64,000 bases of DNA from NCBI GenBank assembly GCA_038249195.1, contig JBBRWM010000005.1, positions 204,472-268,471 on the forward strand, given 5' to 3'. Below the pieces are notes generated by a model. It had not been told where the DNA came from. It saw only the letters and a program-made list of their open reading frames with translations, and ran no database searches. Positions 18,289 to 26,345 of the stretch are shown here, piece after piece (position 1 is the first letter of the stretch; each line of letters opens with the position of its first letter). The translations under genes were made by a program, and so were the position numbers. The DNA is from JAOUEA01 sp038249195 (lineage in GTDB: Bacteria; Actinomycetota; UBA4738; HRBIN12).

Positions 18289-18786
18289 CTAGGGCCGGTA
18301 GTTCGTGAACTGGAGGGCGAGGCCGAAGTCGTGTTCCTTGACCGCTCGGATGGCGGCTTGCAGATCGTCCTTGGATTTGCCGAGCACGCGCACCTGCGCG
18401 CCCTGGATCTGCGTCTGCGCCTTGGGAACGGCCTGTCGCACGAACTTGGAGATCTCCTTGGTCTTCTCGTCGGGGATCCCCGTGATGATCTCGATGCTCT
18501 GGCGCGCCGTCCCCTTCGCGGCCTCCTCGAGAGGCCCGGGCTTCAGCGACTTGAGTGGCACGCTGCGCTTGACGGCGCGCTCCTGCAGGACCTGCCAGGC
18601 GGCCTTGAGCCGGTCCTCCGTGGAGGAATGGAACTCGATCTTCTCGTCGGCGAGCGCCACCGTGGTCCCCGTGCCCTTGAAGTCGAAGCGCTGCGAGATC
18701 TCGCGCGATGCCTGATCGACCGCGTTGCGCACCTCCTGCAGGTCCACTTCGGAGACGATGTCGAAGGAGAACTGGTCCTTGGCCAT
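18289..18786 (-). CDS. yajQ: YajQ family nucleotide-binding protein
   Basis: Small cytoplasmic protein of 165 aa, the usual length for the YajQ/DUF520 family, whose members bind nucleotides (in some species cyclic-di-GMP). The typical N-terminus FSFDIVSEVDLQEVRNAVDQ and the C-terminal VRVLGKSKDDLQ and FTNYRP are clear. It lies 22 bases downstream of the amidohydrolase gene on the same strand and is probably co-transcribed with it. Confidence 0.95.
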   Translation of the reverse strand: MAKDQFSFDIVSEVDLQEVRNAVDQASREISQRFDFKGTGTTVALADEKIEFHSSTEDRLKAAWQVLQERAVKRSVPLKSLKPGPLEEAAKGTARQSIEIITGIPDEKTKEISKFVRQAVPKAQTQIQGAQVRVLGKSKDDLQAAIRAVKEHDFGLALQFTNYRP

Positions 18787-18808
18787 GGCCCGCAGGATAG
18801 CGGACCTG

Positions 18809-19891
18809 TCACCGAGGGTCGTCCACGAGCCGGCCGTCGAGGATCGTGAGCGCCGGCGCGAGGAACGTTCCCTCACCCTCCCGCGGGTCGTCCCTGAACG
18901 CCACGATGTCGGCGGGAGCCCCCTCCTCGATCCCCGCGAAGCCCAGGTATGAACGAGCCGTCCACGATGCGGCACCCAGCGCCGTGGACGCGGGGAGGCC
19001 AGCTGTGACCATGAGCTCGACCTCGTGACGGACCATGCCATGGGGCCCCATGCCGGCGTCGGTCCCGGCCAAGATCGTCATGCCCGCCTCGGCGGCGGCG
19101 CGCAGTGTCTCGGGTTGTCGGTCGAGGCCATCGTCGATGGCGCTAACCATCGCCGCCGGCCAATCCATCTCACGGACCATCTCCCGGATCCCCACGTCGA
19201 TCGAGAGGGTAGGCACCCAAGCCACGCCTTTCGCGATCGCGATGTCGAGCTGGTCCGGCTGCATGAAGCTCGCATGTTCCAGCGAATCGAACCCGACTTC
19301 GATCGCGTCCTGGACGACCTCGGCGAGCGTGCAATGGATGGCGATCCTTCCGCCGCCCTCATGCACGCGCGCGGCGGCCTCCTGCATCGCATCTCGGGTG
19401 AACGTGCGGATGAGGCCAGGTCCGGGGAACGGAGAATCTCCGATCACCTTGGCCCACCCGCTCCCGGTAGAGAGCTCTTCGACGGCTGCGTCGGGTAGCT
19501 CCTGGTCGCCAACTTCCCGAGCGAGTCCGGGGAAGTAGCGGTCTGGAGGAGCGAGGAAGCGTCCCGCTGTGAGGACACGTGGAAGTCCCAGATCCGGCCC
19601 GATCCCCTCAGAGGCGTGATCGGGGCTTCCCGGCTCGCGGATGAGTAGGACCCCGGCGTCCAACTGAGCGGCCGCGCTCGCCTCGGCCCGCTCGCGTGCC
19701 GAGGCGTCATCGGGCGCGGGGCTCGCCAATGAAAGGTGAGCGTGCGCATCGACCAACCCGGGCAGCAAGAACCCGTCATCCATCAGGGTATCCGCGTCGT
19801 CGACCCCCGTGAAGCTGATGCGTCCGTCGACGATGAACAGTTCCCGTATGTCCCCTCCGGGGAGGACCGTGCCACGGATCCGATAGGCCAT
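18809..19891 (-). CDS. Amidohydrolase family protein
   Basis: Metal-dependent hydrolase of 360 aa with the amidohydrolase fold. The first metal-binding pair is in LPGLVDAHAHLSL (HxH), further ligands are in IAIHCTLAEV and DSLEHASFM, and the catalytic Asp is in LAGTDAGMGPHG. An N-terminal beta-sandwich precedes the barrel, as in imidazolonepropionase-like and dihydroorotase-like members. The substrate is unknown. ATG 19891 is preceded by AAGGGTGA; a GTG at 19906 would add five residues. It lies upstream of yajQ. Confidence 0.88.
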   Translation of the reverse strand: MAYRIRGTVLPGGDIRELFIVDGRISFTGVDDADTLMDDGFLLPGLVDAHAHLSLASPAPDDASARERAEASAAAQLDAGVLLIREPGSPDHASEGIGPDLGLPRVLTAGRFLAPPDRYFPGLAREVGDQELPDAAVEELSTGSGWAKVIGDSPFPGPGLIRTFTRDAMQEAAARVHEGGGRIAIHCTLAEVVQDAIEVGFDSLEHASFMQPDQLDIAIAKGVAWVPTLSIDVGIREMVREMDWPAAMVSAIDDGLDRQPETLRAAAEAGMTILAGTDAGMGPHGMVRHEVELMVTAGLPASTALGAASWTARSYLGFAGIEEGAPADIVAFRDDPREGEGTFLAPALTILDGRLVDDPR

Positions 19892-19950
19892 CGCGTCACC
19901 CTTCACTCGAGTGTCCCGAGGTACACCTCTTCGTTATCATTGTCCTCCCT

Positions 19951-20032
19951 GGGAGGATGCCCGAGTGGCCAAAGGGAGCGGGCTGTAAACCCGTCGGCGT
20001 AGCCTACGGAGGTTCGAATCCTCCTCCTCCCA
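19951..20032 (+). tRNA. tRNA-Tyr (anticodon GTA)
   Basis: An 82-base class II tRNA. The acceptor stem GGGAGGA pairs with TCCTCCC, the anticodon loop is CTGTAAA, there is a long variable arm (cggcgtagcctacg), and the T arm is GGAGG-TTCGAAT-CCTCC. The discriminator is A and CCA is not encoded. The anticodon reads normal Tyr codons, so it would not suppress the amber codon found in the neighbouring gene. Confidence 0.96.
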
Positions 20033-20069
20033 CCGACCGACTGACGGACCACCACCACCGATCGTCGCC

Positions 20070-20645
20070 TTAGGGGTACAGTTGGTGCGCCACGCGGTAG
20101 CGGAGGTAGATGACTCGCGAGCTGAAGGTGCGGGTCTCGACGAAATCGAGATCCACTCGGCGCTCGCCCCGGGGGAAGAACGAAACGCCACCGCCGACCA
20201 GCACCGGGTAGACCATCGCCCGCTACTCGTCGATCAGCCCCAACGCGGCCGCCTCGGCGGCGAGGGTCGCGCCGCCGATTGCGATCTCGTCCTGCGCCGG
20301 CTCGGCTCGCAACCGCTCGATCTCCTCCGCCAGGCCACCGGAGGCCAGGCGGGCCGTGCCCTCCACCGCGGATAGCGTGGTGGAGAACACCACCTTTGGG
20401 AGCGGCTTCCAGAGCGCGGCCCACTCGAGCTCTGCGACGTCGAGCGATGGATCCTGGTCGGCGGTCTCCCAGTAGAGCATCGACTCGTACAGCCGTCGGC
20501 CCAACAGGTGGACGCCGACGCCGCGGATCTCGTCGATCCAGAAGCGAAAGACGTCCGCGTCGGGCGCCGTCCAGTCGAAGTGACCGTCCGGCCCGACGAT
20601 GTAGCCGTCGAGCGAGACGTTCATCGAGTAGGTCACGCTGCGCAT
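20070..20645 (-). pseudogene. Dihydrofolate reductase-like (RibD C-terminal) protein interrupted by an amber codon
   Basis: The N-terminus MRSVTYSMNVSLDGYIVGPDG is the classic start of the RibD C-terminal/DHFR-like family, and it runs to LGLIDE at residue 140. The next codon is TAG (20223-20225). The same frame then continues uninterrupted to TAA at 20070 with the expected family C-terminus (RAMVYPVLVGGGVSFFP, then the conserved RYRVAHQLYP end). The family normally has Tyr at the stop position, so one base change (TAC to TAG) explains it. GAGGAGG precedes the ATG at good spacing. It is either a recent nonsense mutation or a base-call error. Confidence 0.85.
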
Positions 20646-20934
20646 CAGAAGTCCTCCTCGGGTTCGACGATACGACCACCGGGCGCCGCAGAACTCATCG
20701 CGGCTCGCGGTATCCCCTAGGTAGCGATAACGCTGTTTCCACAGACCTGGACTGCAGCGGCCAGGTTCAACCAAGAGGCCGTCGTGCCCCCAGGATTCGC
20801 AGCACCGGATCCTAGGATCACCGCCAACGGAGGTATGAGACTCGTGAGGAACAGGCGCAACTGCGATCTCGAACACGATCGGCCGAGAACTGCGACGGTT
20901 CGAGTTGAGATCAAGCCGACGCACGGTCCGTGGC

Positions 20935-21543
20935 CTACGGGCGACGTTCCGGGATCTTCGACCCCGGCGCGTGAGAGAGCCACGTAGGCGCTCCGAGCGC
21001 GAGCACGCGACGCTGTCCCTCGGTCGTGCCGCTGCCGAGCTCGCCGAACCATACGCCCACGTCGCCTCCCAGAACGTTGATGCCGGCGCCGGTCTCGACG
21101 ACGACGACCTGATGTCCTTCCGTATGCCCGGGCGCCGGCAGCAGGCGGATTCCCGGTAGCAGCTCCACCTCGCCTTCGTGCTCGACATACGTCGCCCCGT
21201 CGAAGTCGACCCATTCTCGGATCGTGTAGTCGTCGAGCGAACGCGCGTCGGCGAGCTCGCGTGCCTGGACGTGGATCGGCACGCCCGGGAAGAGGCGGTT
21301 GCCGCCGCAGTGGTCGAAATGCAGGTGGGTGTTGATGACGCAGGCGACGTCGCGCGGGATGTTCTCGGGGTGCGGCGTCGGGCTCATATCGTCGAACTCA
21401 GGCCTCGAGTCGATCATGCCGGTGTCGACGAGCACACGGCCCCCCGGGTGGTCGATCGTCCAGACGAACACGGGCATGCGCTCGCCCTCGACGAGGAGCT
21501 CTGCCGCGAGGTGGGCGTTGATCTTGCGTCCTGGCATGACCAT
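20935..21543 (-). CDS. Metallo-beta-lactamase fold hydrolase, N-acyl-homoserine lactonase-like
   Basis: MBL-fold protein of 202 aa. The metal-binding motif is NTHLHFDHCGG (HxHxDH), with a later ligand in PAPGHTEGHQVVVV and Asp in NVLGGDVGVWF. The order and length resemble the AttM/AiiA-type lactonases, but many relatives have other substrates. The ATG at 21543 has ggag at good spacing; a TTG one codon upstream is less likely. It is transcribed toward the broken DHFR-like gene, with about 290 bases between that show no recognisable gene. Confidence 0.85.
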   Translation of the reverse strand: MVMPGRKINAHLAAELLVEGERMPVFVWTIDHPGGRVLVDTGMIDSRPEFDDMSPTPHPENIPRDVACVINTHLHFDHCGGNRLFPGVPIHVQARELADARSLDDYTIREWVDFDGATYVEHEGEVELLPGIRLLPAPGHTEGHQVVVVETGAGINVLGGDVGVWFGELGSGTTEGQRRVLALGAPTWLSHAPGSKIPERRP

Positions 21544-21792
21544 CAACTGCTCCTTCAGATCATTTGGGGACGCTGCTCGACGGGCAGCCGCTCCACCTGA
21601 TGGACGGCTCTCCGTTGGTCAATCGCCTGTTCCGTGAGTCGCTCGCGGTGCAGCTCCAGGTGGCGACGGATGACGCGTGGGTCTCGCGTCTCCGGACGGC
21701 CGACCCTGGCTCGAACGGGATTCAGGTTACCGCAGGCAGGGCAGCTCGCCATGGGATGCAGCGTTGGCCATCGGCCGACCGGGGGAAGCGCG

Positions 21793-23082
21793 TTACGGGC
21801 GCCAGAGCGGGGCGTTCCAGTCGCTGCGGCCGTCGTCGGCGGCCCGGGTGATGCCGCCGGATCCATCGGCGTTGACGAACCAGACGGCGTCGTGGGCGAA
21901 GACACCCAGCTGAGTGCCGTCGGGCGACCAGGTGCCGCCGAACGCTTCGGCGACGGTCACGAGACCGGTGCCGTCGGCGTTCATGACGTAGGCGGTTCCT
22001 TTGCCGCAGTTGAAGGCGATCCTGGTGCTGTCGGGCGACCAGGCGGGGAGGCCACAGCCGTAGTTCGTGGGGACGCTTTGGGGGTCCGTGAGGCGGGTGA
22101 GGCCGGTGCCGTCGGCGTGCATCACGTAGACGTCCGACCGACCGACGATCTCCGATCCGCTCGCGTCCACCCCGACGAAGGCGATGGCGGTTCCGTCCGG
22201 GGACCAGGTCGGCTGCTCCAGCCGGCCGCAGCTCCGGTAGTCCTGGCGCGTGAAGCACCCGTCGGCGATCCCCGCGCCGGTCGCATCCAGCAGCGGGTGG
22301 AGGTGGGAGCCGTCGGCGTTCACGACATAGAGCCGGGAGTCCAACGGATCGTAGGTCGGCGACCCGGTGGGCTCGCTGTTCTGCGAGAACACCAGCTGCC
22401 GTCCGTCGGGCGACCAGGAGAACGGCCGCCGGGCGTCCTGCCACGAGTCGACGTTCCCGCCCGCGGGCGAGATCCGCGACGCGCCCGTGCCGTCGGGGCG
22501 CACGACGTACAGGCCGTCGCCCCCGACGGTGTTTTTCACGTACGCGATCAGGCTCCCGTCCGGGGAGAACGCGGAGTAGCCGTCCCACTCCGGATCGTTC
22601 GTCAGACGCGTTTCGCCCGAGCCATCGGCGTTCACCGCGAACAGGTCCTGACCCAAGGGCGCGTTGCGTTGCACGCTTAGCTGGGTGCCGTCGGGCGACC
22701 ACGACTCGGCCTCGTTGTTCTGATGCCCGTCGGTCACCTGGGTGACGGAGCCGTCGGTCTGCTCCATGTACACCTGGAGCGATCCGAAGGGCCGGGCACC
22801 GGGCGTGACGCTGCTCGTGAACGCGAACGCGCCGGAGGGCAGGAGCGATCCTGGCTGAGGCACGATGGTCGCGGCAGGACGCTGTGCGTCGTCGGCGCGC
22901 AGGAGGCTCGCGCCGAGCACGCCCGCCACCAGCGCCAGCGCCAGCGCCGATCCCACGACGCCGGCGGCGATCCGTCGGTTCCGCTGTTTGCGGTCGCGGC
23001 GACGGAGCAGCCGCTCGAAGGCGGGCTCGGGGACCGGCACCTGCCGGGTGATGCGTTCGAGCTCGGGGCGGGTTTCAGGCAT
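21793..23082 (-). CDS. Membrane-anchored TolB-like beta-propeller protein, probable anti-sigma factor
   Basis: A 429-aa protein. A cytoplasmic N-terminus of about 35 residues (rich in Arg) is followed by one membrane helix (about residues 38-62), and then by an outside domain of repeated PD40/TolB-like blades. SWSPDGT or a close variant occurs at least six times, each followed by a strand such as LYVVNADGS. Its start overlaps the stop of the ECF sigma gene by eight bases, so the two are translationally coupled. By analogy with such pairs the short inner domain would hold the sigma factor while the propeller senses something outside. No zinc-finger anti-sigma motif is present, so the anti-sigma role is inference. 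Confidence 0.82.
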   Translation of the reverse strand: MPETRPELERITRQVPVPEPAFERLLRRRDRKQRNRRIAAGVVGSALALALVAGVLGASLLRADDAQRPAATIVPQPGSLLPSGAFAFTSSVTPGARPFGSLQVYMEQTDGSVTQVTDGHQNNEAESWSPDGTQLSVQRNAPLGQDLFAVNADGSGETRLTNDPEWDGYSAFSPDGSLIAYVKNTVGGDGLYVVRPDGTGASRISPAGGNVDSWQDARRPFSWSPDGRQLVFSQNSEPTGSPTYDPLDSRLYVVNADGSHLHPLLDATGAGIADGCFTRQDYRSCGRLEQPTWSPDGTAIAFVGVDASGSEIVGRSDVYVMHADGTGLTRLTDPQSVPTNYGCGLPAWSPDSTRIAFNCGKGTAYVMNADGTGLVTVAEAFGGTWSPDGTQLGVFAHDAVWFVNADGSGGITRAADDGRSDWNAPLWRP

Positions 23083-23617
23083 CGCGGGCCTCCATGGCTG
23101 TCCTCATCGCGGCCCGCCCCTGCGAGGCGAGCGAGCGGACCGTTCCCGCCGCCACGCCCAGCGTCTGGGCGGCCTCCTCGGCCGGGTAGCCCAGGAGGTC
23201 GGTGAGCATCAGAGCCGCGCGCTGGCGGGGGGTGAGCGTGCGCAGGGCGCCGACCAGCTCGTCGTGGAGGTCGGTGGCCGCGAACGGATCCTCGGCGGGG
23301 CCGGGGCTGAACGTGCGCTTGGCCGCCACCGCCACGCGCCGCCGCCGGCCGAGGGCGCCGTTGACGGCGGCGCGGCAGAGGTACCCGGCCGGGTTCTCCA
23401 TGGCGCGCACCCGGTCCCAGCGCTCCCAGATCTTCAGGAACGCGTCCTGCATGACCTCCTCGGCCTCCTGGGCGTTGCCCGTGACCAGGTAGAGCGCGCG
23501 GAACAGGCGCTCGTGCTCGGCCTCGAACAGGTCCTCGAAGGTCTGCGCCTGCGCGGCCTCGGTCTTCTCAGGGACGACGGTGAGCCGGTCCCGGTCCAGT
23601 TCCGATGCCCGATCCAT
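23075..23617 (-). CDS. ECF RNA polymerase sigma factor (SigE-like)
   Basis: Extracytoplasmic-function sigma factor of 180 aa. Region 2 is visible as LFRALYLVTGNAQEAEEVMQ followed by DAFLKIWERW, and region 4 as LTPRQRAALMLTDLLGY then EEAAQTLGVAAGTVRSLASQ, with a helix-turn-helix for the -35 element. An excellent ribosome-binding site (gaggaggt) precedes the ATG at 23617. It is followed directly by its putative membrane partner. The divergent neighbour is a broken NmrA-like gene, 150 bases away. Confidence 0.92.
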   Translation of the reverse strand: MDRASELDRDRLTVVPEKTEAAQAQTFEDLFEAEHERLFRALYLVTGNAQEAEEVMQDAFLKIWERWDRVRAMENPAGYLCRAAVNGALGRRRRVAVAAKRTFSPGPAEDPFAATDLHDELVGALRTLTPRQRAALMLTDLLGYPAEEAAQTLGVAAGTVRSLASQGRAAMRTAMEARDA

Positions 23618-23767
23618 ACCTCCTCAATGCTGGACGCACCCGGAACGTTCAGGCAAGGGGCGGATCCCATGAGGTGTCTGTCGTGCGGATCAGATCGGGA
23701 TGGTGCCGCGCCAGACGTAGGCCAGTCCACCACATCGCTCACGATGGCTGCTCCGTAGACTCGGAGC

Positions 23768-24674
23768 GTGTCCGACCAGTTGATCCTCGTGACCGGAGCG
23801 TCTGGAGCCGTCGGCGGTGGGCTCACCGACCGCCTCCGGGGGGACGGGCGTCACGTGCGCGTGGCGGGACGACGTCCGGGGATGCTCGTGGAGCGATGGC
23901 CCAGCGTCGACGCGGTCGAGCTCGACGTGCTCCGCCCCGACTCGACTTCGCCCGTCGTGGAAGGCGTGAGCACCCTCGTCTACCTGGTGCACTCGATGGA
24001 GGCGGGCGCCGGGCGACTTCCACATGCGCGATGCCGACGGCGCTCGGAACCTCGCCCGCGCGGCCCGAGCGGCGGGCGTGGAGCGTGTCGTCTACCTGAG
24101 CGGACTGGGGGATCAGCGCGGACCGCTGTCTCAGCATCTCTGGAGCCGTCACGAGGTGGGCCGCATCCTCGCGGCGGAGGGGCCGCCGGTGGTGGAGCTC
24201 CGGGCCGCGATGGTGATCTCGGCCGACTCGGCATCGTTCCGCATGCTCACGGACTTCATCCACCGGCTGCCGGCCATGGTGCTGCCGAAGTGGGCCGAGA
24301 CCCCCACCCAGCCCATCGCGGGGGAGGATGTACTCACGTACCTGGCGGCCGCGCTCGACGTCGCCACCGACGATCACCACACGATCGTAGAGATCGGGAT
24401 GCCCGAGGTGCTCACCTACCGCGCCATGATCGAACGCGTGGCGCCGAAGCTGGGGCGCTCGCCGGTCCTGGTCGAGGTGCCGTTCCTCACGCCGAAGCTC
24501 TCCTCCTACTGGGCGGGGCTCACGACCTCGGTCTCGCCCTCGCTCGCCCAGCCCCTGATCGAGGGCCTGTCGACGCCGACGGTCGTGCGGTCCGACCTCG
24601 CCCTGCACCTGTTCCCCGAGATCGAGCCGCTCGGGTTCGACGACACGGTGGATCGCGCCCTCGCGCAGCGATAG
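23768..24674 (+). pseudogene. NmrA/SDR-type NAD(P)-binding protein, frameshifted
   Basis: The 5' part (GTG 23768) encodes LILVTGASGAVGGGLTDRL, a Rossmann nucleotide-binding start, and runs to LVYLVHSMEAGAG. At about 24011-24014 the frame breaks. One extra G in a GGG run explains it, because the next frame continues with the expected DFHMRDADGARNLARAA and VERVVYLSGLG to a normal stop at 24674. Joined, the protein would be about 301 aa, like NmrA-type epimerase/reductases. Either a one-base insertion has killed the gene or the base is a sequencing error. Confidence 0.82.
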
Positions 24675-24743
24675 CAGCCCGCCACGCAGTGGACTCGGCT
24701 GTGACATGGTGAGAGGACATCACGCCCACGGAAGGCGCAAGCC

Positions 24744-24878
24744 ATGGCCAGCAAGGACAAGGGCGGCAAGAGCTCCAAGACGGCGGCCTCGAAGTCGTTG
24801 AAGGAGAAGCGCGCCGCGAAGAAGGCTAAGGGCTCCTCCGATTCCTCCGGCTCGAGTTTCAGTATCGGCGGGACGTGA
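24744..24878 (+). CDS. Small lysine-rich protein, paralogue 1
   Basis: A 44-aa very basic protein beginning MASKDKGGKSSKTAASKS followed by LKEKRAAKKAKG and ending in a Ser/Gly tail (SSFSIGGT). A nearly identical gene lies at 52044-52181 on the other strand: the first 30 residues match almost completely and only the tails differ. Conservation of the core, a normal start and its recurrence show that it is a real gene although very short. The function is unknown; the composition resembles histone-tail-like or ribosome/nucleic-acid-associated peptides, which is only inference. It stands between the frameshifted NmrA gene and a DoxX-like gene. Confidence 0.75.
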   Translation: MASKDKGGKSSKTAASKSLKEKRAAKKAKGSSDSSGSSFSIGGT

Positions 24879-24894
24879 CGCCAACAGCACGCAC

Positions 24895-25338
24895 GTGAAC
24901 GCGGCCCGTGCCGTCGTCCGCATGGCGCTGGCCGCCTTCATGGTGGTGGCCGGCATCGGCCACCTCGTGGCGACCGAATCGTTTCTCGGGCAGACGCCTA
25001 CTTGGCTCCCCTGGCGCACCGGGATCATCTGGGCAAGCGGCGTGGTGGAGATCGGGCTCGGCTCGGGGCTCGCGCTCACGAGCGGTGAACGCCGGCGCCG
25101 CGTTGGGTGGGCCCTCGCGATCTTCTACGTGGTGATCTTCCCTGGCAACGTCTACCAGGCCCTCGCCGGCACGGACGCCTTCGGCCTGGACACCCCGCTC
25201 GCCCGGTGGGCGCGGCTGCTGTTCCAGCCGCTCTTGATCGTGGCGGCCCTGTGGAGCAGCGGGGCGTGGCCCGCCCATCGCCGTCCGCCCGGGGGCGGGT
25301 CGGAGCCAGCGGACGGCCCGCTCAGCCCGGCTGCTTGA
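24895..25338 (+). CDS. DoxX-like small integral membrane protein
   Basis: A 147-aa protein with four predicted helices. The first is AALAFMVVAGIGHLVATE-like, with a conserved His, and the following FLGQTPTWLPWRTGIIWAS and GVVEIGLG are typical of the DoxX/DoxD superfamily (DUF4870-like members). NVYQAL follows the third helix. The tail is Pro/Gly-rich. A GTG start at 24895 lies 16 bases after the small basic gene; no strong ribosome-binding site is seen. The function is unknown beyond membrane location. Confidence 0.75.
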   Translation: MNAARAVVRMALAAFMVVAGIGHLVATESFLGQTPTWLPWRTGIIWASGVVEIGLGSGLALTSGERRRRVGWALAIFYVVIFPGNVYQALAGTDAFGLDTPLARWARLLFQPLLIVAALWSSGAWPAHRRPPGGGSEPADGPLSPAA

Positions 25339-25516
25339 TCAGGCGGGCTAGCGCGAGCTGCCTCGGGTAGGTAACCGCTCACCAGAGGTGCCCTTCCTTC
25401 GATCTCGACCTCCGCCGCACCGTCGTCCACTTCATGCGCGATCCCCAGCCCCAGCCCCACCCGCCACGTTCACCGAGGCGTTCGCTCGTCCACCTCGAAG
25501 AACGTGCAGGAGAGGT

Positions 25517-25544
25517 TTGCACTAAGACGCGTATGGCGTAACAT
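25517..25544 (+). promoter_or_regulatory. Candidate sigma-70 promoter of the abiE operon
   Basis: TTGCAC (25517-25522) and TAACAT (25539-25544) are separated by 16 bases and lie just upstream of the antitoxin start at 25566. The predicted transcription start falls near 25551, giving a short leader that contains AAAGG. No clear operator palindrome for AbiEi autoregulation was recognised around it. Confidence 0.5.
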
Positions 25545-25565
25545 TGTGACGTGAAAGGCGCGCAG

Positions 25566-26345
25566 ATGAAAACACGAACAATTTCAGCCAGTCTGGCGCC
25601 GGTTTTGGAGGAACTTGAGCTCCGCCAGCCAGCCGTGGTTACTCGTGCGCTTCTCGGGGAGATCGCGTCGAGCACACAGATCCGTCTCGACGTGGACGAA
25701 CTCGCACGCCGCCTCGTTCGCATCGGCTGGCTCCTCCCACTGCGCAAGCGGGACGCCTGGGAGTTCGCCCCCGCCGCGCGCGCGGGCCGGTACCGATCCG
25801 GAGATCCCTGGATCGAGTTGCGAGCGCTGCTGGTGCACGAACCCCAGACATCGGTGGCCGTGGCCTTCGAATCCGCGGTTTGGGAGCTGGGTCACTCCGC
25901 TCACCAGCCAGCGGTCCCGGTGCTCGCCCATCGCCGCGGTTGGCGTCCCCCGCCTTCCCTCGACGTCCGGAGCGTCACGTTCGACTGGCGCATGCCCACG
26001 AGGCCTCTTCGGGGTCTGCCAGTGTGGACGGAGGCCACCGCGGTGGTGGCAGCCGCATTCCGCCCGTCTGCCCAAGGGAACTGGGCCAACGCGGACGACT
26101 GGCTCCCCAACACCTTTCGCCCGGCGACGGTGGACGATGTCTTCGAGGAAGCTCGAGGTCGTAACGTCGCGACCTTGGCTCGCCTCGGCTACCTAGCGGA
26201 GTGGGCAGAGCGCGATGACATCGCCCACCGAATCGAGGAGTTGCTCCCTGCTCGCCTGCCGGTAACGTTCCTCGGGTCGCGCGATAGGCGGAATCGATGG
26301 AGCAGCCGGTGGCATGTCTACGACGCGGTGCTGCCGGACCGATGA
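25566..26345 (+). CDS. Type IV toxin-antitoxin AbiEi family antitoxin
   Basis: A 259-aa protein. The N-terminal winged-helix region (LEELELRQPAVVTRALLGE and following, to about residue 60) is followed by the AbiEi C-terminal domain with YRSGDPWIELRALL and a late RNRWSSRWHVYDAVLP. In characterised AbiE systems the antitoxin represses the operon and neutralises the toxin without direct binding. The ATG at 25566 has AAAGG seven bases upstream; a GTG at 25551 would add five residues. Its stop overlaps the toxin ATG (ATGA). The base composition and less biased codons differ from the nuo block, which fits horizontal acquisition. Confidence 0.85.
   Translation: MKTRTISASLAPVLEELELRQPAVVTRALLGEIASSTQIRLDVDELARRLVRIGWLLPLRKRDAWEFAPAARAGRYRSGDPWIELRALLVHEPQTSVAVAFESAVWELGHSAHQPAVPVLAHRRGWRPPPSLDVRSVTFDWRMPTRPLRGLPVWTEATAVVAAAFRPSAQGNWANADDWLPNTFRPATVDDVFEEARGRNVATLARLGYLAEWAERDDIAHRIEELLPARLPVTFLGSRDRRNRWSSRWHVYDAVLPDR

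Noticed and set aside
19951..20032. tRNA-Tyr as an amber suppressor for the nearby TAG codon
   Set aside because: The anticodon is GTA, not CTA.
21700..21740. A tRNA-like T-arm (ggctcgaacggg)
   Set aside because: The flanking bases do not form the required stems.
21555..21752. A 65-codon minus-strand frame starting MASCPACGNLNPVRAR
   Set aside because: The CxxC pair is suggestive but the rest matches nothing I know, there is no good ribosome-binding site, and a second frame on the other strand is equally open.
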